A model generated the notes under the pieces. It was not told where the DNA came from and ran no database searches. It saw only the letters and a program-made list of their open reading frames with translations. Both the position numbers and the translations under genes were made by a program. Shown here one piece after another: positions 1 to 11,066 of a stretch of 64,000 nucleotides of DNA (positions are counted from its first letter, which is position 1; the number at the start of each line of letters is the position of its first letter). The stretch comes from Desulfovibrio sp. DV (lineage in GTDB: Bacteria; Desulfobacterota; Desulfovibrionia; Desulfovibrionales; Desulfovibrionaceae). Location of the stretch: positions 62,001 through 126,000 of the forward strand of contig NZ_MLBG01000002.1 of assembly GCF_001936595.1 (NCBI RefSeq), written 5' to 3'.

Positions 1-462
1 GGCTACTATCCCGAAGGCGCGCTCATTGCCGACCAGTCCAAAAAGATTGGCCTCAACATCCCCAAAATGGGTGCTGACGGTTTTGACAACGCCGACTACG
101 TCAAGCTTGGCGGCGCGGCCGTGGAAAACACCTACCTGACCGCTCCCTTCCTGGTCGAGACTGCCGGCGCCGACGCCAAGAAGTTCATCGACGCCTTCAA
201 GGCCAAGTACAACCGCGATGTTGACTGGATGAGCGCCAACGCCTATGACGCCGCCGGCATCATGGCCGAAGCCATTGCCAAGGTCGGGGCCGATCGGACC
301 AAGATCCGCGATTATCTGGCCAGCCTTAGCAGCCCCGAAAAAGGCTACAAGGGCGTCACCGGCGTCAACTACTTTGACGCCAACGGCGATTGCTTGAAGC
401 CCGCCTATGTCAAGGTGGTCAAGGACGGCAAGTTCGTCCCCGCCCCCAAACAGATGAACTAG
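1..462 (+). CDS. livK: Branched-chain amino acid-type ABC transporter, periplasmic substrate-binding protein (C-terminal part)
   Basis: Only the C-terminal part (about 153 residues) is present; the gene begins before the window and the frame is open from base 1 to the TAG at 460-462. It resembles the second lobe of LivJ/LivK-type binding proteins, with the SANAYDAAGIMAEAI stretch and a late GVTGVNYFDANGDC segment. The family captures branched-chain amino acids or related small amides in the periplasm and delivers them to a LivHM permease. The livH, livM, livG and livF genes follow directly, which supports the call. The true substrate cannot be read from the sequence. Confidence 0.85.
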   Translation, partial: GYYPEGALIADQSKKIGLNIPKMGADGFDNADYVKLGGAAVENTYLTAPFLVETAGADAKKFIDAFKAKYNRDVDWMSANAYDAAGIMAEAIAKVGADRTKIRDYLASLSSPEKGYKGVTGVNYFDANGDCLKPAYVKVVKDGKFVPAPKQMN

Positions 463-485
463 GCGGCCGCTACCGGAAAACCGAA

Positions 486-520
486 CGCGAACAGGCTGGA
501 CACCCTCCAGCCTGTTCGCG
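486..520 (+). other. Perfect 15-bp stem-loop between livK and livH
   Basis: Positions 486-500 and 506-520 are perfect inverted complements separated by a 5-base loop (CACCC). No T-run follows, so it is unlikely to be a full intrinsic terminator. Its place between the binding-protein gene and the permease genes is typical of 3'-end stabilisers that let the binding protein be made in excess over the membrane parts. That role is inference. Confidence 0.7.
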
Positions 521-565
521 CTTGAAGGCCCAACCACTTCACGTCAAACCGCCTCGGAGCAGACG

Positions 566-1450
566 TTGCTCGAACAACAGCTCGTTAATGGGTTCACCCT
601 GGGCCTCATATACGCACTCATAGCCGTGGGTTACACCATGGTTTACGGCGTCATTGAGCTTATCAATTTCGCCCACGGCGAAATCTATATGCTCGGGGCT
701 TTTCTGACCCTGTCGTTTATTTCCCTGGGACTGCCGCTGCCTGTCGCCGTCTTGCTGGCCATGTTGGCTGCCGCCGCCATCGGCGTGCTGCTCGACATCG
801 TCGCCTACCGGCCTCTGCGCGAGGCCCCGCGGCTGGCTGCACTCATTACCGCCATCGGCATGTCCATTTTTCTGCAAAACCTGGCCATGATCATCTGGGG
901 CAGCCGGCCGCTGCCGTTTCCCAAACAGGCCATCCCCGCCTTTTTCAATGATCCGGCCCTAACCTTTTCCGACGTGACCATCTCCTGGATGCAGGTGATC
1001 ATCTACGCCGTGGCCGTGGCCCTCATGGTGGGCCTTAACCTGATCATCACCAAAACCCGCGTGGGCACGGCCATGCGCGCCCTGGCCCAGAACCAGACGG
1101 CAGCCGCGCTCATGGGCATCAACGTCAACCGGGTCATCACCTTCACCTTTGCCCTCGGCTCGGCCATGGGAGCCATGGCCGGCATCATGGTGTCCATGTA
1201 TTACAACACCATGTATCCCACCATGGGCTATCTGGCCGGGGTCAAGGCCTTTGCCGCCGCAGTGCTCGGCGGCATCGGCTCGGTGCCCGGGGCCATGCTC
1301 GGCGGCGTGGTGCTCGGCATCGCCGAGACCCTCGGCGCAGGCTATATCTCCTCGCCCTATCGCGACGGCGTGGCCTATGCGGTCATGATCCTGGTCATCA
1401 TCTTCCGTCCCTCGGGCCTGCTCGGCCGGGCCGTGACGGACAAGGCGTAG
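566..1450 (+). CDS. livH: Branched-chain amino acid ABC transporter permease LivH
   Basis: A 294-residue, strongly hydrophobic protein with multiple membrane segments. The N-terminal GLIYALIAVGYTMVYGVIEL and ELINFAHGEIYMLGAF motifs are characteristic of LivH. It forms the inner-membrane channel together with LivM. The start is a TTG at 566, chosen because a GGAG ribosome-binding site lies at 556-559 with a 6-base gap and the family's N-terminal motif follows directly. It is second in the liv operon, after the stem-loop at 486-520, and livM begins 47 bases downstream. Confidence 0.92.
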   Translation: MLEQQLVNGFTLGLIYALIAVGYTMVYGVIELINFAHGEIYMLGAFLTLSFISLGLPLPVAVLLAMLAAAAIGVLLDIVAYRPLREAPRLAALITAIGMSIFLQNLAMIIWGSRPLPFPKQAIPAFFNDPALTFSDVTISWMQVIIYAVAVALMVGLNLIITKTRVGTAMRALAQNQTAAALMGINVNRVITFTFALGSAMGAMAGIMVSMYYNTMYPTMGYLAGVKAFAAAVLGGIGSVPGAMLGGVVLGIAETLGAGYISSPYRDGVAYAVMILVIIFRPSGLLGRAVTDKA

Positions 1451-1497
1451 CAACCGGCGGCCGGTGCGACCGGCTCCCAGAACAGATCGGAATACAC

Positions 1498-2544
1498 ATG
1501 CGCGGCGCGGCAAATACACTGAAATACCTGCTTCTGGCGGCGATCCTGACCTACCCGTTGATGCCTTTTCGGGACACCTACGTCCTGCACGTCCTGGTCC
1601 TGATCATGGTCTACATGGTCCTGGCCATGGGCCTTAACATCCTGCCTGGATTTTGCGGCCTGCTCGACCTCGGGTTCGTCGGCTTCTACGGCATCGGGGC
1701 ATACACGGCCGGGCTGCTCACCATCCACTACAACATGTCGTTTTGGCTCATTGTCCCTCTGGCGGTCATCAACGGGGCGCTGTTCGGGATGCTCCTTGGC
1801 GCGCCCACCTTGCGGCTGGTGGGGGACTATTTTGCCATCGTCACCTTTGGCTTCTCCGAACTGGTGGTCCTTTTTCTCACCAACGAAATCTGGCTCACCC
1901 GGGGGCCGCTTGGCATCCCCGGCATCGCCCCCATTGCCTTCGACGTCACCTGGCTGGCCACGCTGCTTGGCATCAACGAACGCTGGCGCTACGCCTTCCG
2001 GGGCGAGATCCCGTATTACTATCTGGCCATGGTCATGGTGGCCCTGGTCTATCTGGTCATGCGCCGGGTGGAGGATTCGCGCCTGGGCCGGGCCTGGCTG
2101 GCCATCCGCGAGGATCCCATGGCCGCGGCCTCCTGCGGGGTGAACCTTTTCGCCTACAAGGTCATCGCCTTTGCCGTCTCCACCGGCATCGGTGCCCTGG
2201 CCGGAGCCTTTCTGGCCCGGTGGACGCTTTTTATTTCGCCGGACATGTTCAAATTCTGGGAATCCTTCCTGGTCTTGTGCATGGTGGTGCTCGGCGGGCT
2301 TGGCAACATCAAGGGCGCGCTCATCGGCTCGGTCATCCTGATTGCCCTGGGCGAGGTGCTGCGGGTGGTCCTGCCCAAGCTCGGACTGCCGGCCGAAACC
2401 CGGTTTCTGGTCTACGGCCTCATCATGGTGCTCATCATGCGGTTTCGTCCCAACGGCATTTTCACCCAGGTGGCGGAATCGACCATGCAAAGCCAACTGA
2501 TAAAGGATCTGCGCGCCCGGTTGGATGCGCGTCGGACGGCGTAA
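1498..2544 (+). CDS. livM: Branched-chain amino acid ABC transporter permease LivM
   Basis: A 348-residue polytopic membrane protein, the partner of LivH. It has the LivM signatures ILPGFCGLLDLGFVGFYGIGAY near the N-terminus and the VVLGGLGNIKGALIGSVIL permease loop near residue 265. Length and hydrophobic pattern are normal for LivM. It lies between livH and the ATPase gene livG, whose ATG comes one base after the livM stop, so translation is probably coupled. Confidence 0.92.
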   Translation: MRGAANTLKYLLLAAILTYPLMPFRDTYVLHVLVLIMVYMVLAMGLNILPGFCGLLDLGFVGFYGIGAYTAGLLTIHYNMSFWLIVPLAVINGALFGMLLGAPTLRLVGDYFAIVTFGFSELVVLFLTNEIWLTRGPLGIPGIAPIAFDVTWLATLLGINERWRYAFRGEIPYYYLAMVMVALVYLVMRRVEDSRLGRAWLAIREDPMAAASCGVNLFAYKVIAFAVSTGIGALAGAFLARWTLFISPDMFKFWESFLVLCMVVLGGLGNIKGALIGSVILIALGEVLRVVLPKLGLPAETRFLVYGLIMVLIMRFRPNGIFTQVAESTMQSQLIKDLRARLDARRTA

Positions 2545-2545
2545 T

Positions 2546-3324
2546 ATGGATGCGATACTTACTGTAGACGGTGTGAGCAAACGCTTCGGCGGGCTCATGG
2601 CCTTAAGCGACGTCTCGTTTGCCGTGGAGCGTGGGGCGATTACCGGCCTCATTGGCCCCAACGGCGCAGGCAAGACCACGATGTTTAACTGCGTGGCCGG
2701 CATTTACACCCCGACCGACGGCCGCATCCTCTTTGCCGACGGAGCCGAAGAGCGCAACGTGGCCGGCAACAAGCCCGAGCGCATGACCATCCTGGGCGTG
2801 GCCCGGACGTTTCAGAATATCCGGCTTTTCGGCACACTGACCGTGCTTGACAATGTGCGCATCGCCCGCCACTGCCGCACCTCGGCCAATTTCTTCGGCG
2901 CGGTGCTGCGGACCCGGTCCCAGCGGATCGAAGAGCAAGGCATCATTGACGCGGCCATGGACAACCTCGATTTCGTGGGCCTTGGGGAAACGGCCCTGTC
3001 CCCGGCCTCGAGCCTGTCCTATGGCGACCAGCGCCGCCTGGAAAATCGCCCGGGCCCTGGCCACCGACCCCAAACTGCTGCTGCTCGACGAGCCGGCCGC
3101 CGGCATGAACCCCAGGGAGACCGAAGCCCTGGTCGATCTTATCCACGCCATCCTCGGGCGCGGCGTGACTGTCGTGCTCATTGAACACGACATGAAGCTC
3201 GTCATGCGCATCTGCAAGCGCCTGGTGGTCCTGGACCACGGCGTCAAGATCGCCGACGGCTCCCCCCAGGACGTGCGGACCAACCCTGACGTTATCGAGG
3301 CCTACCTCGGCAAGGGTGCGGCAC

Positions 3325-3332
<8 letters not shown>
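2546..3332 (+). CDS. livG: Branched-chain amino acid ABC transporter ATP-binding protein LivG (frameshifted)
   Basis: An ABC ATPase that powers the LivHM channel. The Walker A motif GPNGAGKTT lies near residue 40, and the frame then runs to the signature [10 protein letters not shown]. There it breaks, and the rest ([23 protein letters not shown], switch His in [10 protein letters not shown]) continues in another frame to the TGA at 3330-3332. The break sits at the AAAA run 3042-3045: removing one A restores RRLEIARALA exactly as expected, giving about 261 residues, the normal LivG length. All motifs are otherwise intact, so a sequence error or a very recent mutation is likelier than decay. 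The ATG at 2546 is one base after livM. Confidence 0.85.
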
Positions 3333-5521
<2,189 letters not shown>

Positions 5522-5522
5522 T

Positions 5523-7073
5523 ATGCTCCAGCCAGACAAGGTCGTTATTCTCGACTTCGGCTCCCAGTACACCCAGCTTATCGCCCGCCGTGTGCGCGAG
5601 GCCGGCGTGTATTCGGAAATCCATCCCTGCACCGTCACCGCCGCCGAGGTGGCGGCCATGGCCCCCAAGGCCGTCATTCTCTCGGGCGGGCCGTCCAGCG
5701 TCACCGACGCCGACGCGCCGCCCTTTGACCCGGCCGTCTTTGCCCTGGGCCTGCCGACCCTTTGCATCTGCTACGGAATGCAGCTTCTGGCCCACCACCA
5801 GCCCGGCGGCACAGTGGCCGCCTCCACGGACCGCGAATATGGCCGGGCCGATCTGGAAGTGCTGGCCGATGTGCCGCTGTTTGCCGGTTTGCCGGAAAAA
5901 TCCAGCCACATCGTGTGGATGTCCCACGGCGACAAGGTCACTACGCCGCCGGCCGGCTTTGTGGTGGCGGCGCGCACCAAAAACGTGGACATCGCCGCTC
6001 TGGCCGACGTGTCCCGGCGCATCTACGCCCTGCAATTCCACCCCGAGGTGGCCCACACCGAGGATGGCGAGCGCATCCTGCACAACTTCCTCTTTGACAT
6101 CGCCGGCCTGACCACGGGCTGGACCATGTCGAGTTTCCTTGAGACCGAGCTTGCCGCCCTGACGGCCAAGGTCGGCGACGACGAGGTGGTCTGCGCCCTG
6201 TCCGGCGGCGTGGATTCCACCGTGGTTGCCGTCATGCTGCACAAGGCCATTGGCAAGAAGCTCCACTGCATCTTCGTCGACAACGGACTTTTGCGCATGG
6301 GCGAGGGCGAGGAAGTGGCCGCCTACCTGCGCGAACACTTCGACCTCAATCTCCACTATATCCAGGCGTCCAAGCTCTTCCTCGACAAGCTGGCCGGGGT
6401 GACCGACCCGGAGGAAAAGCGCAAGATCATCGGCCGCACCTTTATCGAGGTCTTTGAGGTCGAGGCGGCCAAGCTGCCCAAGGTCAAGTATCTGGCCCAG
6501 GGGACGCTTTATCCCGACGTCATCGAGTCCGTGTCCTTCAAGGGCCCCTCGGCCGTCATCAAAAGCCACCACAATGTGGGCGGCCTGCCCGAGATCATGA
6601 AACTTGAGCTGATCGAACCGCTGCGCGAACTGTTCAAGGACGAAGTGCGCAAGGTGGCCGTCGAACTCGGGATGCCCGATTTCATCATCTGGCGGCATCC
6701 GTTCCCCGGTCCGGGCCTGGCTATCCGCATCATTGGCGAGGTCACCGAGGAACGGCTTGAGATTTTACGGCGAACGGATAAGATCGTGCAGAGCGAGCTT
6801 ATTGCCTCCGGCTGGTACCGCAAGGTCTGGCAGGGGTTTGCTGTTTTGTTGCCGCTTAAAACCGTCGGGGTCATGGGCGATGGACGGACCTATGAAAACG
6901 TGGCCGCCATCCGGGTGGTGGACAGCCTCGACGCCATGACGGCGGACTGGAGCCGGGTGCCTTCGGAGATCCTGGCCGTGATGTCCAACCGCATCATCAA
7001 CGAGGTCAAGGGCGTCAACCGCGTGGTGTTTGACATTTCGTCCAAACCGCCAGCGACCATCGAGTGGGAATAG
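5523..7073 (+). CDS. guaA: GMP synthase (glutamine-hydrolysing)
   Basis: Converts XMP to GMP using glutamine and ATP. The 516-residue protein has both expected parts: an N-terminal class I glutamine amidotransferase with nucleophile Cys near residue 83 (CICYGMQ) and the HPEVAHT motif, and an ATP-pyrophosphatase domain with the P-loop SGGVDST near residue 227. The C-terminal dimerisation region ends in the typical [12 protein letters not shown]. It is coupled to guaB with a 1-base gap; a GTGGAG ribosome-binding site lies inside the guaB end. Confidence 0.97.
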   Translation: MLQPDKVVILDFGSQYTQLIARRVREAGVYSEIHPCTVTAAEVAAMAPKAVILSGGPSSVTDADAPPFDPAVFALGLPTLCICYGMQLLAHHQPGGTVAASTDREYGRADLEVLADVPLFAGLPEKSSHIVWMSHGDKVTTPPAGFVVAARTKNVDIAALADVSRRIYALQFHPEVAHTEDGERILHNFLFDIAGLTTGWTMSSFLETELAALTAKVGDDEVVCALSGGVDSTVVAVMLHKAIGKKLHCIFVDNGLLRMGEGEEVAAYLREHFDLNLHYIQASKLFLDKLAGVTDPEEKRKIIGRTFIEVFEVEAAKLPKVKYLAQGTLYPDVIESVSFKGPSAVIKSHHNVGGLPEIMKLELIEPLRELFKDEVRKVAVELGMPDFIIWRHPFPGPGLAIRIIGEVTEERLEILRRTDKIVQSELIASGWYRKVWQGFAVLLPLKTVGVMGDGRTYENVAAIRVVDSLDAMTADWSRVPSEILAVMSNRIINEVKGVNRVVFDISSKPPATIEWE

Positions 7074-7130
7074 TCACGGCGAACGCGTCACAATCCCGGA
7101 CCGCTTCGGCCCGGCCAAAAGAGTAGTGCT

Positions 7131-7430
7131 ATGTTCGGCATCGGTTCCACGGAGCTTCTGGTCATCTTAGTGGTGGCCCTGATCGTCATCGGCCCTTCCA
7201 AGCTGCCTGACCTCATGAAGACGCTTGGCAAGGGCATGGCCGAATTTCGGCGCATGAGCACCGACGTCAAATCCACCCTGGAAGCCGAGGTGGACCGGGC
7301 TGATCGGGAGCAGAAACAGGCCGAGGCCAAAAAACAGTTGTATCCCGAAACTGCCGAGACTCCTGACGCAGCCAAACCGGCCCAGGCCCAAGCCGCTGCG
7401 CCGGTTTCCAAGGAGGCCCCGGGCGCCTAG
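7131..7430 (+). CDS. tatB: Sec-independent protein translocase subunit TatA/TatB type
   Basis: A 99-residue protein with one N-terminal membrane helix ([15 protein letters not shown]), a conserved Pro hinge and an amphipathic helix [18 protein letters not shown], followed by a polar Ala/Glu/Lys-rich tail. This is the TatA/TatB design: TatB receives twin-arginine substrates and TatA forms the pore. The MFGIG start and IGPSKLPDL favour TatB, but separating the two without partners is uncertain; tatC is not in the window. It lies between guaA and hisB, 18 bases before hisB. Confidence 0.8.
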   Translation: MFGIGSTELLVILVVALIVIGPSKLPDLMKTLGKGMAEFRRMSTDVKSTLEAEVDRADREQKQAEAKKQLYPETAETPDAAKPAQAQAAAPVSKEAPGA

Positions 7431-7448
7431 GCGTCCGGGGACACAACC

Positions 7449-8039
7449 ATGCCTGATCGTTTTGGAGCTTATTCCCGGGAAACCGGAGAAACCCGTGTGG
7501 CCGTCGAAATCACCATCGACGGCGACGGCACGGCAGTGGTGGACACCGGATACGGTTTCGCCGACCACATGCTCAATCTACTCACTTTTTGGGCTGGCTT
7601 TGATCTCAAGCTGACCTGCCGGGGCGATTTGGAAGTGGATGCCCACCATTCCCTGGAAGACGTGGCCATCTGTCTTGGCGAGGCTTTTCGCCAGGCCCTG
7701 GGGGACCGGGCCGGCATCGCCCGGGTGGGTGATGCCCGGGTCCCCATGGACGAGGCCCTGTGCGAGGTGGTGGTCGATCTGTCCGGCCGCCCCTATCTCG
7801 TCTATCGGGAAAACGTGCTGCCTCCGGTCATTGCCGGCGAGGAAAAGGACTTGTGGCGGGAGTTTTTCAAATCCCTGTCCATTTCCAGCCGCATGAACCT
7901 GCATATGCATTTCGTTTACGGTCAAAATGGCCACCATCTGGTGGAAGCGGCCTTTAAGGCGTTGGGACTGGCCCTGCGCCGGGCCACGGCCGCGCAAGGA
8001 TCGAGCAGGGTGCCGAGCACCAAAGGGAGCCTGGACTGA
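7449..8039 (+). CDS. hisB: Imidazoleglycerol-phosphate dehydratase
   Basis: Dehydrates imidazole glycerol phosphate to imidazole acetol phosphate in histidine synthesis. The 196-residue single-domain enzyme has the metal-binding [14 protein letters not shown] and [16 protein letters not shown] motifs and the second [16 protein letters not shown] motif. It is the monofunctional type without a fused phosphatase. Its TGA shares a base with the ATG of the following lipoprotein gene, so the two are translationally coupled. Confidence 0.95.
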   Translation: MPDRFGAYSRETGETRVAVEITIDGDGTAVVDTGYGFADHMLNLLTFWAGFDLKLTCRGDLEVDAHHSLEDVAICLGEAFRQALGDRAGIARVGDARVPMDEALCEVVVDLSGRPYLVYRENVLPPVIAGEEKDLWREFFKSLSISSRMNLHMHFVYGQNGHHLVEAAFKALGLALRRATAAQGSSRVPSTKGSLD

Positions 8040-8719
8040 TGCGAAGCAAATCAATGGCCTATCTTGGCGTGGCGCTGGTGGGCTTAAGCCTCATGGCCGG
8101 TTGCGTGCGTCATAACACGACCTCTGCCAGGCCCCCGGTGGCCACTGATGCCTCTACCTCGGCCGTGGCTTTTCTGGGCAAGACCTTTGCCGTGATTCCC
8201 TTCACCATCCCCGCCACGGACGCCGATTTGCTGGCCGGCTATTTGCCCGCCGCCCGGGTCGTGCCGGAAGTCGCCCCGGTGCATCTCGACGCCGCCCTGG
8301 ACCAGGCCCTGGCCGGCTCCAAACAGACCCTCGCCCCGGCCAATCTGGCGGCTTCCTGCGCCAAATCCGCTCCGCGCGGCGAGGAATCCGGCCGTCTGGC
8401 CACGCTTCGCTACTATCAAAACGTCGGCAAGTGTGCCGGTGTGGACTTTGTTGTCGTGCCCATGGTCATTGACTGGCGCGAGCGTGTCGGTTCGGAGATC
8501 GGATCGACCAATCCGGCCAGCGTCGATTTCGTGCTCTATCTCATTGACGTGCGCACCGGCGGCCTGATCAAGCAGTACCACTTCGATGAAACCCAGAAAT
8601 CCTTGTCCGCCAACATTCTGGACGCCCGGAAGTTCGTGGCCAGAAACGGCCGCTGGCTTTCGGCCATGGAACTGGCCCAGGAAGGCCTCAAACAGGGCCT
8701 CGCGGAGCTTGGGCTGTGA
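8039..8719 (+). CDS. Predicted lipoprotein of unknown function in the his operon
   Basis: A 226-residue protein with a lipoprotein signal: a short charged start, a hydrophobic stretch ([14 protein letters not shown]) and a lipobox LMAGC with Cys near residue 21. It should be lipid-anchored at the inner or outer membrane. The mature part has short alternating strands and helices and no motif I recognise. It is wedged between hisB (1-base overlap) and hisA (4-base overlap), so it is made with histidine enzymes although it is exported. Its function is unknown. Confidence 0.75.
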   Translation: MRSKSMAYLGVALVGLSLMAGCVRHNTTSARPPVATDASTSAVAFLGKTFAVIPFTIPATDADLLAGYLPAARVVPEVAPVHLDAALDQALAGSKQTLAPANLAASCAKSAPRGEESGRLATLRYYQNVGKCAGVDFVVVPMVIDWRERVGSEIGSTNPASVDFVLYLIDVRTGGLIKQYHFDETQKSLSANILDARKFVARNGRWLSAMELAQEGLKQGLAELGL

Positions 8720-9459
8720 TCGTATTTCCGGCTGTCGACATCAAGGACGGACAATGTGTCCGGTTGCGCCAGGGCGTGGCCGATGCCGTTACCGTGTTTT
8801 CGCCCGATCCCGAGGCCATGGCCCGGCATTGGGCCGGCCTTGGGGCCGAGTGGCTGCATCTGATCGACCTGGACGGCGCCTTTAGCGGCAAGCCCCGCAA
8901 TTTCGATCTTATCGCCCGCATCTGCTCCGGCCTGGACATTCCGGTCCAGCTCGGCGGCGGCGTGCGGGATGCGGCCACGGCTGCCGCCTATCTTGAAGCC
9001 GGGGTGCGCCGGCTGATCATCGGCACCCTGGCCCTGGCCGATCCTGCGGCCTTTGCCGCCATTTGCGCCGCCCATCCCGGCCAGGTCGGGGTGTCGCTCG
9101 ATGCCGTGGACGGCCGGCTCAAGGTCAAGGGCTGGGTCGAGGACTCGGGCCAGACCGTCGAGGACGTGCTGCCCGGGCTGGCTGCGGCCGGTGCGGCCTT
9201 TGTGGTCTATACCGATATCAGCCGCGACGGGATGCAGTCCGGGGTCAATTTGCCGGCCTTGGCCCGCTTGCTGACCCTGACCGAGTTGCCGGTCATCGTC
9301 GCCGGCGGCGTGGCCACCCTTGCCGACGTCAAGGCGCTCTATCCGTATGGGAAAAAAGGTCTTCAGGGCCTCATTTCCGGCCGGGCCATCTACGAGGGCA
9401 GCCTCGATTTTCCGGCGGCCCTGGCCTACATTGCCGCAAAGACCAAGGAGGATGCATGA
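8716..9459 (+). CDS. hisA: 1-(5-phosphoribosyl)-5-[(5-phosphoribosylamino)methylideneamino]imidazole-4-carboxamide isomerase
   Basis: Catalyses the ProFAR to PRFAR isomerisation of histidine synthesis. The 247-residue TIM barrel has the HisA beginning [14 protein letters not shown], the catalytic Asp in DIKDG, the first phosphate loop QLGGGVRD and the second catalytic Asp in [13 protein letters not shown]. The start is GTG at 8716, inside the end of the lipoprotein gene (GTGA overlap). Its own stop overlaps the next ATG. Confidence 0.96.
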   Translation: MIVFPAVDIKDGQCVRLRQGVADAVTVFSPDPEAMARHWAGLGAEWLHLIDLDGAFSGKPRNFDLIARICSGLDIPVQLGGGVRDAATAAAYLEAGVRRLIIGTLALADPAAFAAICAAHPGQVGVSLDAVDGRLKVKGWVEDSGQTVEDVLPGLAAAGAAFVVYTDISRDGMQSGVNLPALARLLTLTELPVIVAGGVATLADVKALYPYGKKGLQGLISGRAIYEGSLDFPAALAYIAAKTKEDA

Positions 9460-9656
9460 AAACCATTGAAGTCGGCGGAATGCACTGTGGCAACTGCGCC
9501 AATTCCGTGACCAAGACGTTGTCTGCTGTGCCGGGTCTGTCCAATGTTTCCGTGGATCTGGCCAAGGGACTGGTTTCCTTTGAAGGGGAAGCGCCCGAGG
9601 ACGTCATCAAGGCGGCCATCAACGCCATCGGTTTTGTGCCCGGAGCCATCAAGTAG
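9456..9656 (+). CDS. Small heavy-metal-associated (HMA/CopZ-like) protein
   Basis: A 66-residue protein beginning [18 protein letters not shown] and consisting only of an HMA fold with the metal-binding GMHCGNC motif. Such proteins carry copper or another soft metal, usually Cu(I), in the cytoplasm and hand it to a P-type ATPase or regulator. Its ATG overlaps the hisA stop (ATGA), with a strong AAGGAGG ribosome-binding site at 9445-9451. No copper ATPase lies nearby, so the partner is unknown. The operon ends in a terminator 28 bases after the stop. Confidence 0.85.
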   Translation: MKTIEVGGMHCGNCANSVTKTLSAVPGLSNVSVDLAKGLVSFEGEAPEDVIKAAINAIGFVPGAIK

Positions 9657-9683
9657 CCAAGCGGTGTTCTATCGCTGCGGATA

Positions 9684-9718
9684 CGGCCGTCGCGGCAAAC
9701 GCGGCGGCCGCTTTTTTT
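9684..9718 (+). terminator. Intrinsic terminator after the his/HMA operon
   Basis: An 11-bp GC-rich stem (9684-9694 with 9700-9710, one G-U type pair) has a 5-base loop and is followed after one base by seven Ts. It should end transcription of the tatB-hisB-lipoprotein-hisA-HMA group. Confidence 0.88.
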
Positions 9719-9732
9719 GGGGAGGTGGAGCT

Positions 9733-10416
9733 ATGGGCTGTGAAACAGGTCGTAGGGCAGGGAGGCGCTGCGTTGCCGGGCTTTCCTTCTGTCTGGCCCT
9801 GGTATGGCTTTGCTTTACAGCGGCCCAGGCCGGGCCGGCCCCGGTGCGGGTGGCTGTAGTCTTTGACGGCGACACCTGCCAGCTGGCCGACGGCCGCCGG
9901 GTGCGTCTGGCCGGCATCGATGCCCCGGAAATGGCCCACGAGGGCCGGGCGGCCCAGTATTATGCTGCTGCGGCTGCTGCCTTGCTGCAACGGGTCACCC
10001 GGGGCGTGCCGTTGCGGTTCGTTGGAGTCGGGCCGGACAAGGACCGCTTCGGCCGCATGCTCGGCGACCTCCTGCTCCCGGACGGTGCTTCGGTCGCCGC
10101 ACTCCTGGTTGGCGAGGGGGCGGCCTTTTTCTTCTGGTTTGACGACGTGCCTGCTGAACTGGCCGAACGGCTGCTTTTGGCCCAGCGCCGGGCCATGGCG
10201 GCGGGCCGGGGCGCGTGGCCGCGTTTGCTCGCCCTGCCAAGGCCGGGTGCACCCTATGTCGGCAATACCGCTTCCCATCGCTTTCATGCGCCCGACTGCC
10301 CGGATGCGGCCCGTATCGGCCGGCGCAACCGGGTGCTTTTGCCGACCCTTGCTGAGGCCTTTGGCCGGGGATTTGCCCCGGCCAGGGGATGCACACCCTG
10401 GCCCGAGGCGCGATAA
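9733..10416 (+). CDS. Secreted thermonuclease-family (SNase) protein
   Basis: About 227 residues. A signal peptide (RRCVAGLSFCLALVWLCFTA, cleavage near AQA-G) precedes a staphylococcal nuclease domain with VVFDGDTCQLADGRRVRLAGIDAPE and the KDRFGRML catalytic Arg region. A short C-terminal module with FHAPDCPDA resembles the Cys/His metal-binding tail often attached to such nucleases. It probably cleaves nucleic acid outside the cytoplasm. The ATG at 9733 follows a GGAGGTGGAG ribosome-binding site; the upstream terminator separates it from the his operon. Confidence 0.85.
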   Translation: MGCETGRRAGRRCVAGLSFCLALVWLCFTAAQAGPAPVRVAVVFDGDTCQLADGRRVRLAGIDAPEMAHEGRAAQYYAAAAAALLQRVTRGVPLRFVGVGPDKDRFGRMLGDLLLPDGASVAALLVGEGAAFFFWFDDVPAELAERLLLAQRRAMAAGRGAWPRLLALPRPGAPYVGNTASHRFHAPDCPDAARIGRRNRVLLPTLAEAFGRGFAPARGCTPWPEAR

Positions 10417-10469
10417 TCCGGCCTTCCCGGCCGGCCCGAACGCAATTGAACCTTGACGTGACGGCTTTT

Positions 10470-10498
10470 TTGGACCATCCATTTTGGCGCGATAGACT
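10470..10498 (+). promoter_or_regulatory. Candidate sigma-70 promoter for yajC-secD
   Basis: TTGGAC (10470-10475) and TAGACT (10493-10498) are separated by exactly 17 bases, about 80 bases before the yajC ATG, in the only sizeable gap upstream of the gene. Prediction by eye. Confidence 0.5.
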
Positions 10499-10579
10499 CG
10501 TTCCGAGCCCTGCATCGTCTTGCGGATGTTGCCGCGAGACGGTCTTTCGGACGCTACCACCATCTCAACTGGAGGCATC

Positions 10580-10951
10580 ATGCTTTTTCCGAGCTTGGCG
10601 CACGCCATGGGCGCCGCTCCCGGCGGCGACGCTGCCGGGGGCAACCCCATCACCGCCTTTCTGCCGCTGATCCTTATGTTCGCCATCTTCTATTTTCTGC
10701 TTATCCGTCCCCAGCAGAAAAAGGCCAAGCAGCACCGGGAATACCTGGGCGGCCTCAAGCGCGGCGACTACATCCTGACCGGCGGCGGCATCTACGGCCG
10801 CATCATGGAAGTTCATGGCGACAAGCTGACCGTTGAAATTGCCAAAGACCTCAATATCGAGATCAATCGCAGTTTTGTGTCCGGTCCCGGCGACGCCGCG
10901 ACTCCGGCCGCCAAGGCCGAGCCCAAGGCCAAAGACAAGTCCAAAGACTAA
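10580..10951 (+). CDS. yajC: Preprotein translocase subunit YajC
   Basis: About 123 residues with one membrane helix (FLPLILMFAIFYFLLI) followed by the family motif RPQQKKAKQHREYLGGLKRGD and a cytoplasmic domain with TGGGIYGRI. YajC associates with SecDF in the Sec translocon. The start at 10580 is chosen for its GGAGG ribosome-binding site at 10571-10575. The C-terminal tail is Ala/Lys/Glu-rich low complexity. secD follows after a short gap containing a hairpin. Confidence 0.93.
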   Translation: MLFPSLAHAMGAAPGGDAAGGNPITAFLPLILMFAIFYFLLIRPQQKKAKQHREYLGGLKRGDYILTGGGIYGRIMEVHGDKLTVEIAKDLNIEINRSFVSGPGDAATPAAKAEPKAKDKSKD

Positions 10952-10991
10952 GGATATCCCACTTCGGGCCGCGTGACGCCCGAAGCGACGA

Positions 10992-11022
10992 CGAAGGGCT
11001 GCTCGCGCAGTCCCTTCGTTTT
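10992..11022 (+). terminator. Hairpin with T-run between yajC and secD
   Basis: CGAAGGG (10992-10998) pairs with CCCTTCG (11012-11018), with an inner CTG/CAG extension, and TTTT follows. It may act as a partial terminator or attenuator that lowers secD relative to yajC. The T-run is short. Confidence 0.5.
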
Positions 11023-11066
11023 GTCGTTGCACACGAAGTGTTAGCCTCCCAAGGAGAGCCTCGCCC

